From assembly GCF_003316845.1 (NCBI RefSeq), contig NZ_QMIK01000009.1, forward strand, positions 62,001-126,000: a stretch of 64,000 nt of DNA. Direction: 5' to 3'. Source of the DNA: Cognataquiflexum aquatile. Lineage in GTDB: Bacteria > Bacteroidota > Bacteroidia > Cytophagales > Cyclobacteriaceae. The notes under the pieces were generated by a model. It did no database searches, was not told the origin of the DNA, and was given only the letters and a program-made list of their open reading frames with translations. Of the stretch, positions 28,370-36,383 are shown one piece after another; positions within the stretch are counted from its first letter, which is position 1, and the number at the start of each line of letters is the position of its first letter. A program made the translations under genes and the position numbers.

Positions 28370-29470
28370 TTATTTATCCTTAGACACAACCACTCCCACC
28401 ATCGAATCGGCAGTGCCATAATAGAGAAACCACTGATTTTTGAAATATACCAAGCCCTCCACAAATGTAGTTCCATCGACATACTGCCCGGATTTTTCAA
28501 ATGGAAATTCGGGTTTTAGGAATGGCTTTTCTGTCCGATCGAGCAACTTCCATGGCTCATTTTTGTCAAACAAGGCCTGTCCTGCGGTATAAACCCTGTT
28601 CCCCAATTCTTTGACACCGATGTCTTTTTGGTTGCCTGCATTGTAGAGGACTACGATGCCGTCTTTGGTCAGCACCGGTGGAGGACCTGCTTCTACCAGC
28701 CATGAGTCAAAGTACCCCAATCTCGGACTCAAAACAGGGGCTATATTTCCATCAGATCCTTCAATCGGTTCCCAATGAACCAAATCCTCCGAACTCGCCA
28801 ACCAGATATGCGGCACACCAAAGTACATCCAATACTTTCCATGGATTTTGGCAGCTACAAGTTTGCCGCTTTTGAGTTCGGTGACGATGGCACCTGATTT
28901 GGTTTCACGGTTGTGGTATTTGCCATCTTTGAATTCCCTGAAAATCGGCCCGTGTTTTTCCCATGTCTTCAGGTCTTTGGACGTCGCCACTGCTAAGCGT
29001 GGAAATTCCCTGTTCCATTGGGTATAAGTCAAAACATATAGTCCGTCCTCGGTCTGCACGATCCTCGGGTCTTCTGTGCCCCCGGTCCATTCAAATTCCT
29101 TTTGGTTGTCATTGGTAGGAAAAAAAATAGGCTCAGGCTGTCTTTTGTAAGATTCCCCATCTTCTGTGATTGCCAAGCCGAGACGTGAAGTATGGCCACC
29201 AATTTCCTTTTCACCGAGTTTTTCTTCCGCACGATAGAGGATGTGGATTTTTCCATCCTTGAGGATTGCCGCCGGATTGAACGTAGCCATGGATTCCCAT
29301 TTGACCAATCTACCGGACATCGGATCCTGAAAGGAAGTCTCATTAGAAGGAGAAATGATGGGTTGGGGATTTTCAGAGCGGAGAAAAGGGCCTAGCATCC
29401 AGGGTTTTTCTTGGGCGCGGTTTTGAAATGAAATAAGGAAAAGGAATAGGGGAAGGATTCTAAGCATCAT
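28370..29470 (-). CDS. Glycoside hydrolase family 130-like exported protein
   Basis: A 366-residue five-bladed propeller enzyme with a signal peptide at about 1-19 (MMLRILPLFLFLISFQNRAQ). The GTEDPRIV motif near 138 and FNPAAILKDGKIHILYRAEE near 65 are GH130/GH43-like. GH130 members are mannoside phosphorylases or hydrolases acting on beta-mannosides. Export suggests action on an external or periplasmic oligosaccharide. The ATG at 29470 is used because the upstream in-frame codon is TTG. It is a single gene, with no SusCD pair nearby. Confidence 0.87.
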   Translation of the reverse strand: MMLRILPLFLFLISFQNRAQEKPWMLGPFLRSENPQPIISPSNETSFQDPMSGRLVKWESMATFNPAAILKDGKIHILYRAEEKLGEKEIGGHTSRLGLAITEDGESYKRQPEPIFFPTNDNQKEFEWTGGTEDPRIVQTEDGLYVLTYTQWNREFPRLAVATSKDLKTWEKHGPIFREFKDGKYHNRETKSGAIVTELKSGKLVAAKIHGKYWMYFGVPHIWLASSEDLVHWEPIEGSDGNIAPVLSPRLGYFDSWLVEAGPPPVLTKDGIVVLYNAGNQKDIGVKELGNRVYTAGQALFDKNEPWKLLDRTEKPFLKPEFPFEKSGQYVDGTTFVEGLVYFKNQWFLYYGTADSMVGVVVSKDK

Positions 29471-29582
29471 GGAGATAAATTTAATCAAATTATCTACACT
29501 CCTTCGTTTTAGAAAGCTTGGCCGAAGTATAACTTGTTTCCACTGTAAAAATGAAGTACAAAAAAATTTAATTTGATTAAGC

Positions 29583-30014
29583 TTACCTTATCAATTCCTT
29601 TACTTTTTTCTCAATTCCTTCTTTTGCGTTTTTGATATTGGCTAATGCAAGCTTCAGGTCTATTTGATGATTTTCCATATTCCTCGGATTAGCAATCCAA
29701 ACCACAGGATCGGTTTTGCCTTTTGATTGGTTGATGGTGCGGAGGGTAACAGCTACATTTTCGGGGCAGTTGACTACTAAGGCGATTTGCTCGTCGGTCA
29801 GGAGATGCTTGTAAGCCGAATGCACCCACTCCGAACCATAAATATGCTCGTAATCATAAGGATCTCCACCATTCAGTGTTTTGCCCGTATAGCAGTCTTG
29901 GTACAAGGCATTTCCATTACCTATTTTTACTGCTTCCTGATGCATAGTAGCTTTTACGATGTTAAAGATTTTGTCAATATCAAAGCGGAGGTAGGGGCGG
30001 TGGGGTGGAAGCAT
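29583..30014 (-). CDS. HNH-like nuclease domain protein
   Basis: A 143-residue protein with the layout of an HNH nuclease: CYTGKTL near 52, YDYEHIYGSEWV near 66 (Glu-His as first His position) and NCPENVAVTLRTINQSKG near 92 (Asn, Asn and Lys of the second half). The spacing is plausible but only one clear Cys is seen, so metal binding in a second zinc knuckle is not evident. The ATG at 30014 is one base past the FRG gene stop. Its GC content is normal (one 60-base row counted at 47%) whereas the upstream genes are AT-rich, so it may be the resident gene beside an inserted cassette rather than part of it. Confidence 0.62.
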   Translation of the reverse strand: MLPPHRPYLRFDIDKIFNIVKATMHQEAVKIGNGNALYQDCYTGKTLNGGDPYDYEHIYGSEWVHSAYKHLLTDEQIALVVNCPENVAVTLRTINQSKGKTDPVVWIANPRNMENHQIDLKLALANIKNAKEGIEKKVKELIR

Positions 30015-30015
30015 A

Positions 30016-30819
30016 TTAAAACCTATTGAATAAACTTTTATATTTATCAAAAACATATTTCATTCCAACAGTATCAGGATAAAATGAAAAATCATTGATA
30101 AAAAAATTATTCAATTCTTGGGTAATTTGGTCTTTACAAGATTTATCAATAATCACGGAATGCAATACTTCCAAACCTGACAAGGTGGTTTCAAGCTCAT
30201 TTTTGTTGGATCCTTGAATTGTAAAACAACCTTTCTGACTTGATATTCTTTCATTAGAAAAAACTGAAATATATGGAAACGGAAGAACTAAACTTTCTTC
30301 TGAAAGATCATTGAAAAAGTATTTTTCTCCAATGAATTTTTTTATCGTTCCAAAATCCCAACCTTTTCCCAATAAAGCCCTAGATATAATATGAATTTGG
30401 TGAATTTCTGGTGTGTTTTTATTGTTGACAAGTTTTTCCCATAATCTCCAAGGATTTAGTATAAATATTTTGCCATTTTCTTCTGGCTTATATTTGCATG
30501 CAAAGAATAAAGAAGTCAAGGGGGCTAAACTCCAATCAATTAATCTTGTAGGTAACTCATAGTGTCTCATATCTACAAGAATCTTATCTAAATCATCAAT
30601 AAAACTGAAATTTGAGTATTTTGGGTAAGAAAATTGCTTAAAGTCTAAAATTACTTCTTTTTCATTTAGCTGATCATCCCTTAAAACAGATGGTAGAAGA
30701 TTGTATTTGTCTGAAGAAAGGCCTCTAAAAAAATGATGTTTTCTATCTTCACCTTGTTTTTTGTAGTATTCATTTACCCAATTAGTGTAATCAGATAATG
30801 ATCTTATTATTTTTTCCAT
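30016..30819 (-). CDS. FRG domain protein
   Basis: A 267-residue protein with the FRG domain signature: HHFFRGLSS near 29-37, LLPSVLRDD, then MRHYELPTRLIDWSLAPLTS followed by LFFACKYKP. FRG domains are uncharacterised biochemically but recur in bacterial accessory and phage-conflict loci. The C-terminal half (about 140-267) is unassigned. The start is ATG 30819, 10 bases after the preceding gene's stop. The gene is very AT-rich (about 23% GC in a counted row near 30061). In this cassette it is the best candidate for the effector, by inference only. Confidence 0.82.
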   Translation of the reverse strand: MEKIIRSLSDYTNWVNEYYKKQGEDRKHHFFRGLSSDKYNLLPSVLRDDQLNEKEVILDFKQFSYPKYSNFSFIDDLDKILVDMRHYELPTRLIDWSLAPLTSLFFACKYKPEENGKIFILNPWRLWEKLVNNKNTPEIHQIHIISRALLGKGWDFGTIKKFIGEKYFFNDLSEESLVLPFPYISVFSNERISSQKGCFTIQGSNKNELETTLSGLEVLHSVIIDKSCKDQITQELNNFFINDFSFYPDTVGMKYVFDKYKSLFNRF

Positions 30820-30829
30820 ATTTCTGAAT

Positions 30830-31558
30830 TCAAAACTCAATCTCAATCAGCAATTCAACTATCTCTCTATTAATATCTTTCGAGGCGTAATTTACTTTTA
30901 CGTTTAATTTCCCTGCCATAGCCTTTAAACTAGCTCCAAATTCAAAAGATTTATTTATTTCTTGGGATAAATTAATCTTTACCTTTTCCATTTTTAACAA
31001 GTTCCCATAAATTGGATTTCTTTTTTCAATTAATTGAAGTATAGATTTATCTTTTACTAAACCTGATTGGACTGAGAAATTAATCGCATTTTGATAGTTT
31101 GGTGAATTCCCTTCGAACTCATTCTCTAATTCATAATAACTGTCCAGTATGTTACCAACTCTATCAACACCACCAACCTCTAACGAATTTATAGGGGTAC
31201 TTACTACTCCTGATATTGATTTTTCTTTAATCCCCTCTTTTTTATTTATCAAAATAGTTTTAAAAGATTTTGCTCCGAGAATGGCACTTAGTTGGGACAA
31301 ATTTCCAAGTTTTAACCTTTGAATTTCATGAGGATTTATATCAGGATTTAGGTACAAATCATTTATAAATGGATGTTGAATATAAACTTGACCCATTTTT
31401 GGTCTTTCTTCAAACTTATATGGCAGTAATTTTTGCTCTTCCTTACTGATAATTTTTACATCTAGATTAAGATCATAATCTTTTTCCCATTTAATGGAAA
31501 TCACATCAGTTTCGTCTAAAATCAAAAGCGCTTTTGGATTTTCATTTTGGTCATTCAT
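30830..31558 (-). CDS. Unknown protein of the GTPase/FRG cassette
   Basis: A 242-residue protein that I do not recognise. It has no signal peptide, membrane helix, or obvious catalytic motif. It begins with an acidic stretch (NENPKALLILDETD), has LSQLSAILGAKSFKTILINKKEG near 88-110, and ends in alternating hydrophobic residues (LNVKVNYAS...REIVELLIEIEF), consistent with a beta-rich C-terminus. Its ATG overlaps the stop of the tail-anchored protein gene by 4 bases, so the two are translationally coupled. It is strongly AT-rich like its neighbours. Confidence 0.8.
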   Translation of the reverse strand: MNDQNENPKALLILDETDVISIKWEKDYDLNLDVKIISKEEQKLLPYKFEERPKMGQVYIQHPFINDLYLNPDINPHEIQRLKLGNLSQLSAILGAKSFKTILINKKEGIKEKSISGVVSTPINSLEVGGVDRVGNILDSYYELENEFEGNSPNYQNAINFSVQSGLVKDKSILQLIEKRNPIYGNLLKMEKVKINLSQEINKSFEFGASLKAMAGKLNVKVNYASKDINREIVELLIEIEF

Positions 31559-32058
31559 AATCTTAAAATGAGTTTAGTAATACTGAATCCAATTAATAGA
31601 ACCAAAAAAGCCAATAAAATTTTATTGATTCTTTTTTGATTAAGAATAGTATTTTTAATTATTTGTAAGCTATCAAGGTTTATAGTTTTACTTATTTGCT
31701 CAAAGTTCTCAATTAAATAATCCCCTACATCATTCAAATTTCCGTTATAAAAGCAATTAAAGATCATATTTCTCCCATTTGTGTCTTTTTCATTTAGTTG
31801 GCCAATAATTAAATAACCAAATGGGACTTTTTTAATTATCTCTGTATATGGAACATCACTTTTCTTCAATGTAAAATCAAACTTATTTTTAAACATTAAA
31901 CGATTAGATAGGTGATTTATAATCAGTTTTTTATTGTCGATAAGCTTGTTGCCGACTAATAAATAATTTTTTTCGCCAAATTTTTCTGCTTGAATAAATA
32001 TGAGACTTTCCATATTCATTTCATTTAAAGAGATTTTCTTTAATAATTTCCAGTTCAT
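31555..32058 (-). CDS. Tail-anchored membrane protein of the GTPase cassette
   Basis: A 167-residue protein with a soluble domain and one C-terminal transmembrane helix (about 145-165, ILLAFLVLLIGFSITKLIL), leaving only two residues outside. This is a tail-anchor layout with the main domain in the cytoplasm. The middle PFGYLIIGQLNEKDTNGRN is distinctive but I cannot assign it. The ATG at 32058 overlaps the GTPase gene by 38 bases; an alternative ATG at 32019 begins one base after the GTPase stop and would shorten the protein by 13 residues. It also overlaps the next gene by 4 bases. Confidence 0.8.
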   Translation of the reverse strand: MNWKLLKKISLNEMNMESLIFIQAEKFGEKNYLLVGNKLIDNKKLIINHLSNRLMFKNKFDFTLKKSDVPYTEIIKKVPFGYLIIGQLNEKDTNGRNMIFNCFYNGNLNDVGDYLIENFEQISKTINLDSLQIIKNTILNQKRINKILLAFLVLLIGFSITKLILRL

Positions 32059-32662
32059 TTATTTGTTTCATATTTATTACCTCAAAGTGTTTAAATTTAT
32101 CTACCGGAATTTTATCAGATAAATATTTTATAATCTTGCCCTGTGCGTTTTTTCTTTCACTTTCATTTCCATTTATGCCCTGAAAAACATCAATGTGCGT
32201 TCCTAAAAAAACTATTGGCTTATTCCTCTTTAAAACAAACTTAATCATTCCAATAGTGTGGTTTCTATAGTTACTTTCCCTAATGAAATCGTTACAATTG
32301 AAAAGAAAAAAAATGTGTGAGCAAGATTTTATAAACTCTCCATAATATAATTCAATGGAAATATCATCTCCAGGCAAATCCTCAGTCCTTTCTAAAATCA
32401 AGGTTTTACCGTTCTTAATCAGCTCAATACTTTTTATTTCCTCTTTCATTAATGGAGTTGGGACATATTTGGTAGAAATTGATCCATCTTTAAGGTATCT
32501 TAAAAAATGGGTTTTGCCACTTCCTGAGGGACCTAATACTCCTAGTTTTTTCTTAAAAACTTTATCCCCATCTTCTTTTTTCCAAAAGCCATATCCCTTT
32601 CTGGAAAATAATCCTATAATTATTCCAAAGAATCCATATAAAAACCAATCATATTTCCCCAT
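32021..32662 (-). CDS. Membrane-anchored TRAFAC-like small GTPase
   Basis: A 213-residue protein with an N-terminal transmembrane helix (about 6-20) followed by a Ras/Arf-like G domain. G1/P-loop is GPSGSGKT at 44-51; G3 is DLPGDD from 95 (DxxG); the G4 position is GTHID at 154-158, with His replacing the usual Lys of TKxD. The layout, a single N-terminal anchor plus Arf-like G domain, resembles SRP-receptor-beta-type proteins, but the context is an accessory operon. The ATG at 32662 is used since the in-frame codon upstream is TTG. It is the first gene of the cassette and probably its switch. Confidence 0.85.
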   Translation of the reverse strand: MGKYDWFLYGFFGIIIGLFSRKGYGFWKKEDGDKVFKKKLGVLGPSGSGKTHFLRYLKDGSISTKYVPTPLMKEEIKSIELIKNGKTLILERTEDLPGDDISIELYYGEFIKSCSHIFFLFNCNDFIRESNYRNHTIGMIKFVLKRNKPIVFLGTHIDVFQGINGNESERKNAQGKIIKYLSDKIPVDKFKHFEVINMKQINELEIIKENLFK

Positions 32663-32724
32663 TTCAATCAAGCTTTAACTTTGAATATTTAATTTAGGTA
32701 GTTTGAAAAACCAAGAAAATTTAT

Positions 32725-32847
32725 TCAATCTTTATTCTCTTCCTTAATGCAATCCCATTCATGACCACAGTCAGGACATTCATGGCATACTCCATTATGG
32801 AAAGCTGATTCAGAGCCACAATTAGGACAATCAGTATTCATTATCAT
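32725..32847 (-). CDS. 40-residue zinc-ribbon protein (PhnA/YjdM N-domain-like)
   Basis: A small reading frame, ATG 32847 to TGA 32725. It encodes two knuckles: CPNCGSE at 7-13 and CPDCGHEW at 24-31, with extra Cys21 and Cys33. The CPxCGHEW pattern is that of the N-terminal zinc ribbon of YjdM/PhnA proteins, which are normally about 110 residues. Here the protein ends soon after the ribbon, so it is either a stand-alone ribbon or a truncated copy. It lies between the GTPase cassette and the DUF6140-like gene, all on the minus strand. Confidence 0.6.
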   Translation of the reverse strand: MIMNTDCPNCGSESAFHNGVCHECPDCGHEWDCIKEENKD

Positions 32848-32864
32848 ATTTTTTTTAAGATTAT

Positions 32865-33089
32865 TTACCTCACCCTCACCACATCCAAATGCGCTGAATT
32901 CACGGCATTCACTTTCCTGAGGTCGATGCCGTAGATCCGCATAAAGGCATCGACAACGGCTTGTCCGTTGTTATAAGTGATGGGATAATAAGCGGGGTGA
33001 ACCATCACCACTTCAACAGACATTCCTTTCTCGAGCTTGATGCCGTTGCGGTACATTGGTTGCTTGACGGTGATTTTGAAAAGTGCCAT
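32865..33089 (-). CDS. DUF6140-like small protein
   Basis: A 74-residue protein opening MALFKITVKQPMYRNGIKLE, then KGMSVEVV, then NNGQAVVDAFMRIYGIDLRK. I associate this with the DUF6140 family of short Bacteroidota proteins of unknown function; the family name is from memory. GC content is normal (about 43% in a counted row), in contrast with the AT-rich cassette downstream of it. Its partner before the insertion may have been the HNH-like gene on the far side of the cassette. Confidence 0.7.
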   Translation of the reverse strand: MALFKITVKQPMYRNGIKLEKGMSVEVVMVHPAYYPITYNNGQAVVDAFMRIYGIDLRKVNAVNSAHLDVVRVR

Positions 33090-33380
33090 ATCTAATGGTT
33101 TAAATCAAATTTATAAAAGTCATTTTATTGCTTTTTTTCTAATCTATAACTGTCGTTTAATTCACTAAAAGTGTCCCATTTTGAGGGTAAACTGTCGAAT
33201 TATACTTCCCTAATAGAATAATAAAAGGCCAGCAAGGGCCTATAAAGTCGAGTGATTAAGGAGGTTCTGGTCGCTCAGGATACACATTATCCAAAAATAT
33301 TGTTTTTGCAGATCAAGGGACTTCGTAATTTATAAGTGTTGGCATTTGCCTTATCAGTGTACATGCTTTTTGGAAATATG
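33090..33380. other. Intergenic region, 291 bases
   Basis: Between the DUF6140-like gene and the 3' end of the propeller kinase gene. A small inverted repeat, AGGCC with GGCCT near 33227-33242, is visible. No gene or mobile-element end could be supported. Confidence 0.5.
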
Positions 33381-36300
33381 TCAATTGGTTTGTTTGAATG
33401 GAAAAAGCAAGCGGATCCTAGTGCCATTGTCTTTTTGGGAATCTACCTGCACCGGGTCTCCTTCTCCGAAATAAATCAGCGAGATTCTTTCCCTTACCAG
33501 CTTCATTCCCTTGGATTCATGAAACTGTTTTTGGTTTCCATCCAATATTCCACGACCATTATCGGTGATTTCTGCAGATAGCAAATTATCCCCTGCCATT
33601 TGGAAATGAACATGTAATGTGGGATTAGGGTGCTTGGAATCAAAGGCATGAACAAAAACATTTTCAACCAAAGGCTGAAAAAGCATCGGAGGAACCTCCA
33701 CGCTTTCAGGATTAATAGATTGGTCAAAAGTGATCTGGCAAGTGATTCGATTTCCTATGCGTTCGTTTTCGATGTCCATGTAAGATTTTAGATATTGGAT
33801 TTCTTCCGATAACCTGATAAAACTCTTGGTACTATTGTCCAAAGTAGTCCGCATCAATTTGGAGAATCCACCTAAAAACCGGATAGCGCTGTCTGTGTCG
33901 TTCTTGAGAACAAAATATTGTATAGAATTAATGGCGTTGAAAATAAAATGAGGATTCATCTGACTGATAAGTGCCTGTAATTTCGTCTCTGCCAAGCGCT
34001 GTTTTAAAGTGGCCTCCTTTCGCGTACGTTGGATCCTCAACCGTATCAACCAATAAACAAAACATGAAAGAACAATGAAAGTCAAAAGCAAAAACCAAAT
34101 TTCAAGATAAAATGGTGGGTGAATTTGAAGACGAAGGAGAGGATAAATGGCCGATTTACCCGAATGAAGGTCATATACTTCTACTTCAATGGGAAAAACG
34201 CCGGCTTTTAAATAAGGAAGTACAATGGTATTTTCCGATTGGGAAGCACTCCATTCCTCGTTTGGTGTGAGGCGGTACCGATATTGGAGTTTGTTAGGAA
34301 ACTGATGTCCGGTCACCAAAAAACCCAGCATGACGGTGTTTTGGTTATGGGCTAATTCCAATGAATTGCTTTGATAGGCAAACCATGAAAACTCCTCTTT
34401 ATCCATCTTTTGTTGATTGACTCTGATCTCACTGACTTTCAAGTCAAGTTGGGGTAGATATTCCCTAAGTAAATTGGGTAAGTCTAGTTGATAATATCCT
34501 TCATAAGTTCCAATGAAGAGGTGATTCCCATTCACTTTTGCAGTCTTAAAAAGCTTTTTATGCAAACCCTGTTCTTCATCAAAGAAGCGTATTATTCCAT
34601 TTCTATAAACATTTAGCCCTTTTTCTGTTCCTATAAAAATGTTATCAGCATATGACTCCAAGAAAAGGACATTTTTTCCAACGAGTTTTTCCTTTGGGAT
34701 AATTTCCTTGATTTTGAATTCCGGGTAGGAATCGGCTATGAATACCTCATCAAATTCAGAAGCAATGACAAGTTGCCCGGAAGAGGAAAAATGGATTTGC
34801 TTGAATTTTTCTTCCTTCCATATACTAGAGGCTAAGTAGGATAAAAATTCATTTTTGTCATAATGGTAGATTCCTTTAAACACCGAAGAAAAGTACGTTT
34901 TGTCTCCATTTTGGATGATTTTGGAAACTTGCACAGGTGTATTTTGATCTGAGGGAGAATAATACCGGTATTCCATTTTTGCTGGATCCTCATATATTCT
35001 GACACCGCCGTAGGGATTGGTTTCTATAAGTTTTCCATCAGGGGTAAATCCAATTTCATAACTGTGAACCGGAATGTAAATAAGAATATTTCCTTCCAAG
35101 TCAAGTTGGTAAATTCCAATATTGGAGTTTACCCACAAGTGTTTTCCTTGCAGTTGAAGGTCATAAAAAACTATTTGGGAAGCTTGAATATCAAAATCCA
35201 TTTCAAAAAAATCATCTTCGTGAAGAGGAAGGTTATGTCTGTTTTTGCCTACATATTCACTGGAACTTTTCTTGAAAATATCCTTTTCAAGTTCTTTTTC
35301 AATGTTTCCCTTATTGTCAAAAAAAGTGAGTCCTCGGTGATGTAGGATTATTTTTTTTCCTTCCACAAAAGCGAAACCAAGGACCTCTTTTCCTCCAAAT
35401 TGCTCATATCCAATACCAGGTTCCAATTGGATTTCATATAAACCCTTATCCTGAGTGCCTACATACAATTCATGATCAATAGAATCGTAAGCCAACGCAA
35501 GAATTTCTTTGGAGGAAATATCAAAGCCTTCGGATAAATCCTCTATTTTCCCATCTTTCAATCTGAAAATCCCACCATCTTGGGTAAAAATGCCCCATGC
35601 AGCTAAATAAGTATTCCTGTGCTTATCTTGTGCTGTGTCCCAGATGACAGATTGGCCAATTGATTTTTTCCCTTCACCTGCAATTAGCTGTTCAGGTGTT
35701 GAAAAGACATCCAAAAACCCTTTATTTGAAGCAAACACCACATTTTCCATTTTGGCCATGGCATAAATCAACTTGTGGTCAGATATTTTTTCAATTTTGG
35801 GATATTCTTCGTCGGGATTTAACCGGTAAACTCCAATCCCATAGGTACCGTAATACAGGTAATTTTTATGAAGGAAAAAGCCGGAAATATAACTTTGAGT
35901 ATTGTCAGAAGTACTTTCCTGAATCCCTATAACCTGATGGGTATCGATGTCGATTATCGACAGACCATTTTCAGTGCCGATAAAAATTTTATTTTTATAA
36001 GGGAAAAAATGCCGAATTCTGCCATCAGACAGACCCTTTGGAATTCCTATGGGAATAAATTTGGAGCCGTCAAACTTACTGATGCCTCCACCATAACTAC
36101 CAAACCAAATGTTTCCATTTTGGTCTTCATTAATGGCCCAACAAGAGTTAAATGCAAGACCATCCGACTCATAAAAATTGCTTATTTTGCCACTCTGAAG
36201 AAGCGAAACGCCATTTTCTGTTCCTATCCAAAGCAATCCCCTAGAATCTAAGAATAAAGATTTGATAGCATTATTGGATAAACCTTCCAAAGTGGAATAG

Positions 36301-36383
36301 TTTTTAGAAGGCACCGTTTGGGCGGTTACCAAGAAAGGCAACAAAAATGAGAGGAGGGTTTTTAGGAAATAAAATCTAGGCAA
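33381..36383 (-). CDS. Two-component propeller sensor histidine kinase (LytS/YpdA-type)
   Basis: A 1000-residue membrane sensor. A signal peptide (about 1-21) is followed by a periplasmic region of roughly 14 propeller repeats (DSRGLLWIGTENGVSLL is the first), a Y_Y_Y domain near 690-740, a transmembrane helix near 757-778, and a His_kinase domain with QMNPHFIFNAINSIQ (His about 812). The C-terminal ATPase has TDNGRGI. Such sensors often detect extracellular carbohydrates or signals and phosphorylate a LytTR regulator. The partner gene lies immediately upstream, overlapping by 8 bases. Confidence 0.93.
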   Translation of the reverse strand: MPRFYFLKTLLSFLLPFLVTAQTVPSKNYSTLEGLSNNAIKSLFLDSRGLLWIGTENGVSLLQSGKISNFYESDGLAFNSCWAINEDQNGNIWFGSYGGGISKFDGSKFIPIGIPKGLSDGRIRHFFPYKNKIFIGTENGLSIIDIDTHQVIGIQESTSDNTQSYISGFFLHKNYLYYGTYGIGVYRLNPDEEYPKIEKISDHKLIYAMAKMENVVFASNKGFLDVFSTPEQLIAGEGKKSIGQSVIWDTAQDKHRNTYLAAWGIFTQDGGIFRLKDGKIEDLSEGFDISSKEILALAYDSIDHELYVGTQDKGLYEIQLEPGIGYEQFGGKEVLGFAFVEGKKIILHHRGLTFFDNKGNIEKELEKDIFKKSSSEYVGKNRHNLPLHEDDFFEMDFDIQASQIVFYDLQLQGKHLWVNSNIGIYQLDLEGNILIYIPVHSYEIGFTPDGKLIETNPYGGVRIYEDPAKMEYRYYSPSDQNTPVQVSKIIQNGDKTYFSSVFKGIYHYDKNEFLSYLASSIWKEEKFKQIHFSSSGQLVIASEFDEVFIADSYPEFKIKEIIPKEKLVGKNVLFLESYADNIFIGTEKGLNVYRNGIIRFFDEEQGLHKKLFKTAKVNGNHLFIGTYEGYYQLDLPNLLREYLPQLDLKVSEIRVNQQKMDKEEFSWFAYQSNSLELAHNQNTVMLGFLVTGHQFPNKLQYRYRLTPNEEWSASQSENTIVLPYLKAGVFPIEVEVYDLHSGKSAIYPLLRLQIHPPFYLEIWFLLLTFIVLSCFVYWLIRLRIQRTRKEATLKQRLAETKLQALISQMNPHFIFNAINSIQYFVLKNDTDSAIRFLGGFSKLMRTTLDNSTKSFIRLSEEIQYLKSYMDIENERIGNRITCQITFDQSINPESVEVPPMLFQPLVENVFVHAFDSKHPNPTLHVHFQMAGDNLLSAEITDNGRGILDGNQKQFHESKGMKLVRERISLIYFGEGDPVQVDSQKDNGTRIRLLFPFKQTN

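Noticed and set aside
33160-33260. Possible insertion-sequence end
   Set aside because: Only a short GTGTCCCATTTTGAGGG stretch and a weak inverted repeat are seen; no transposase and no matching second end.
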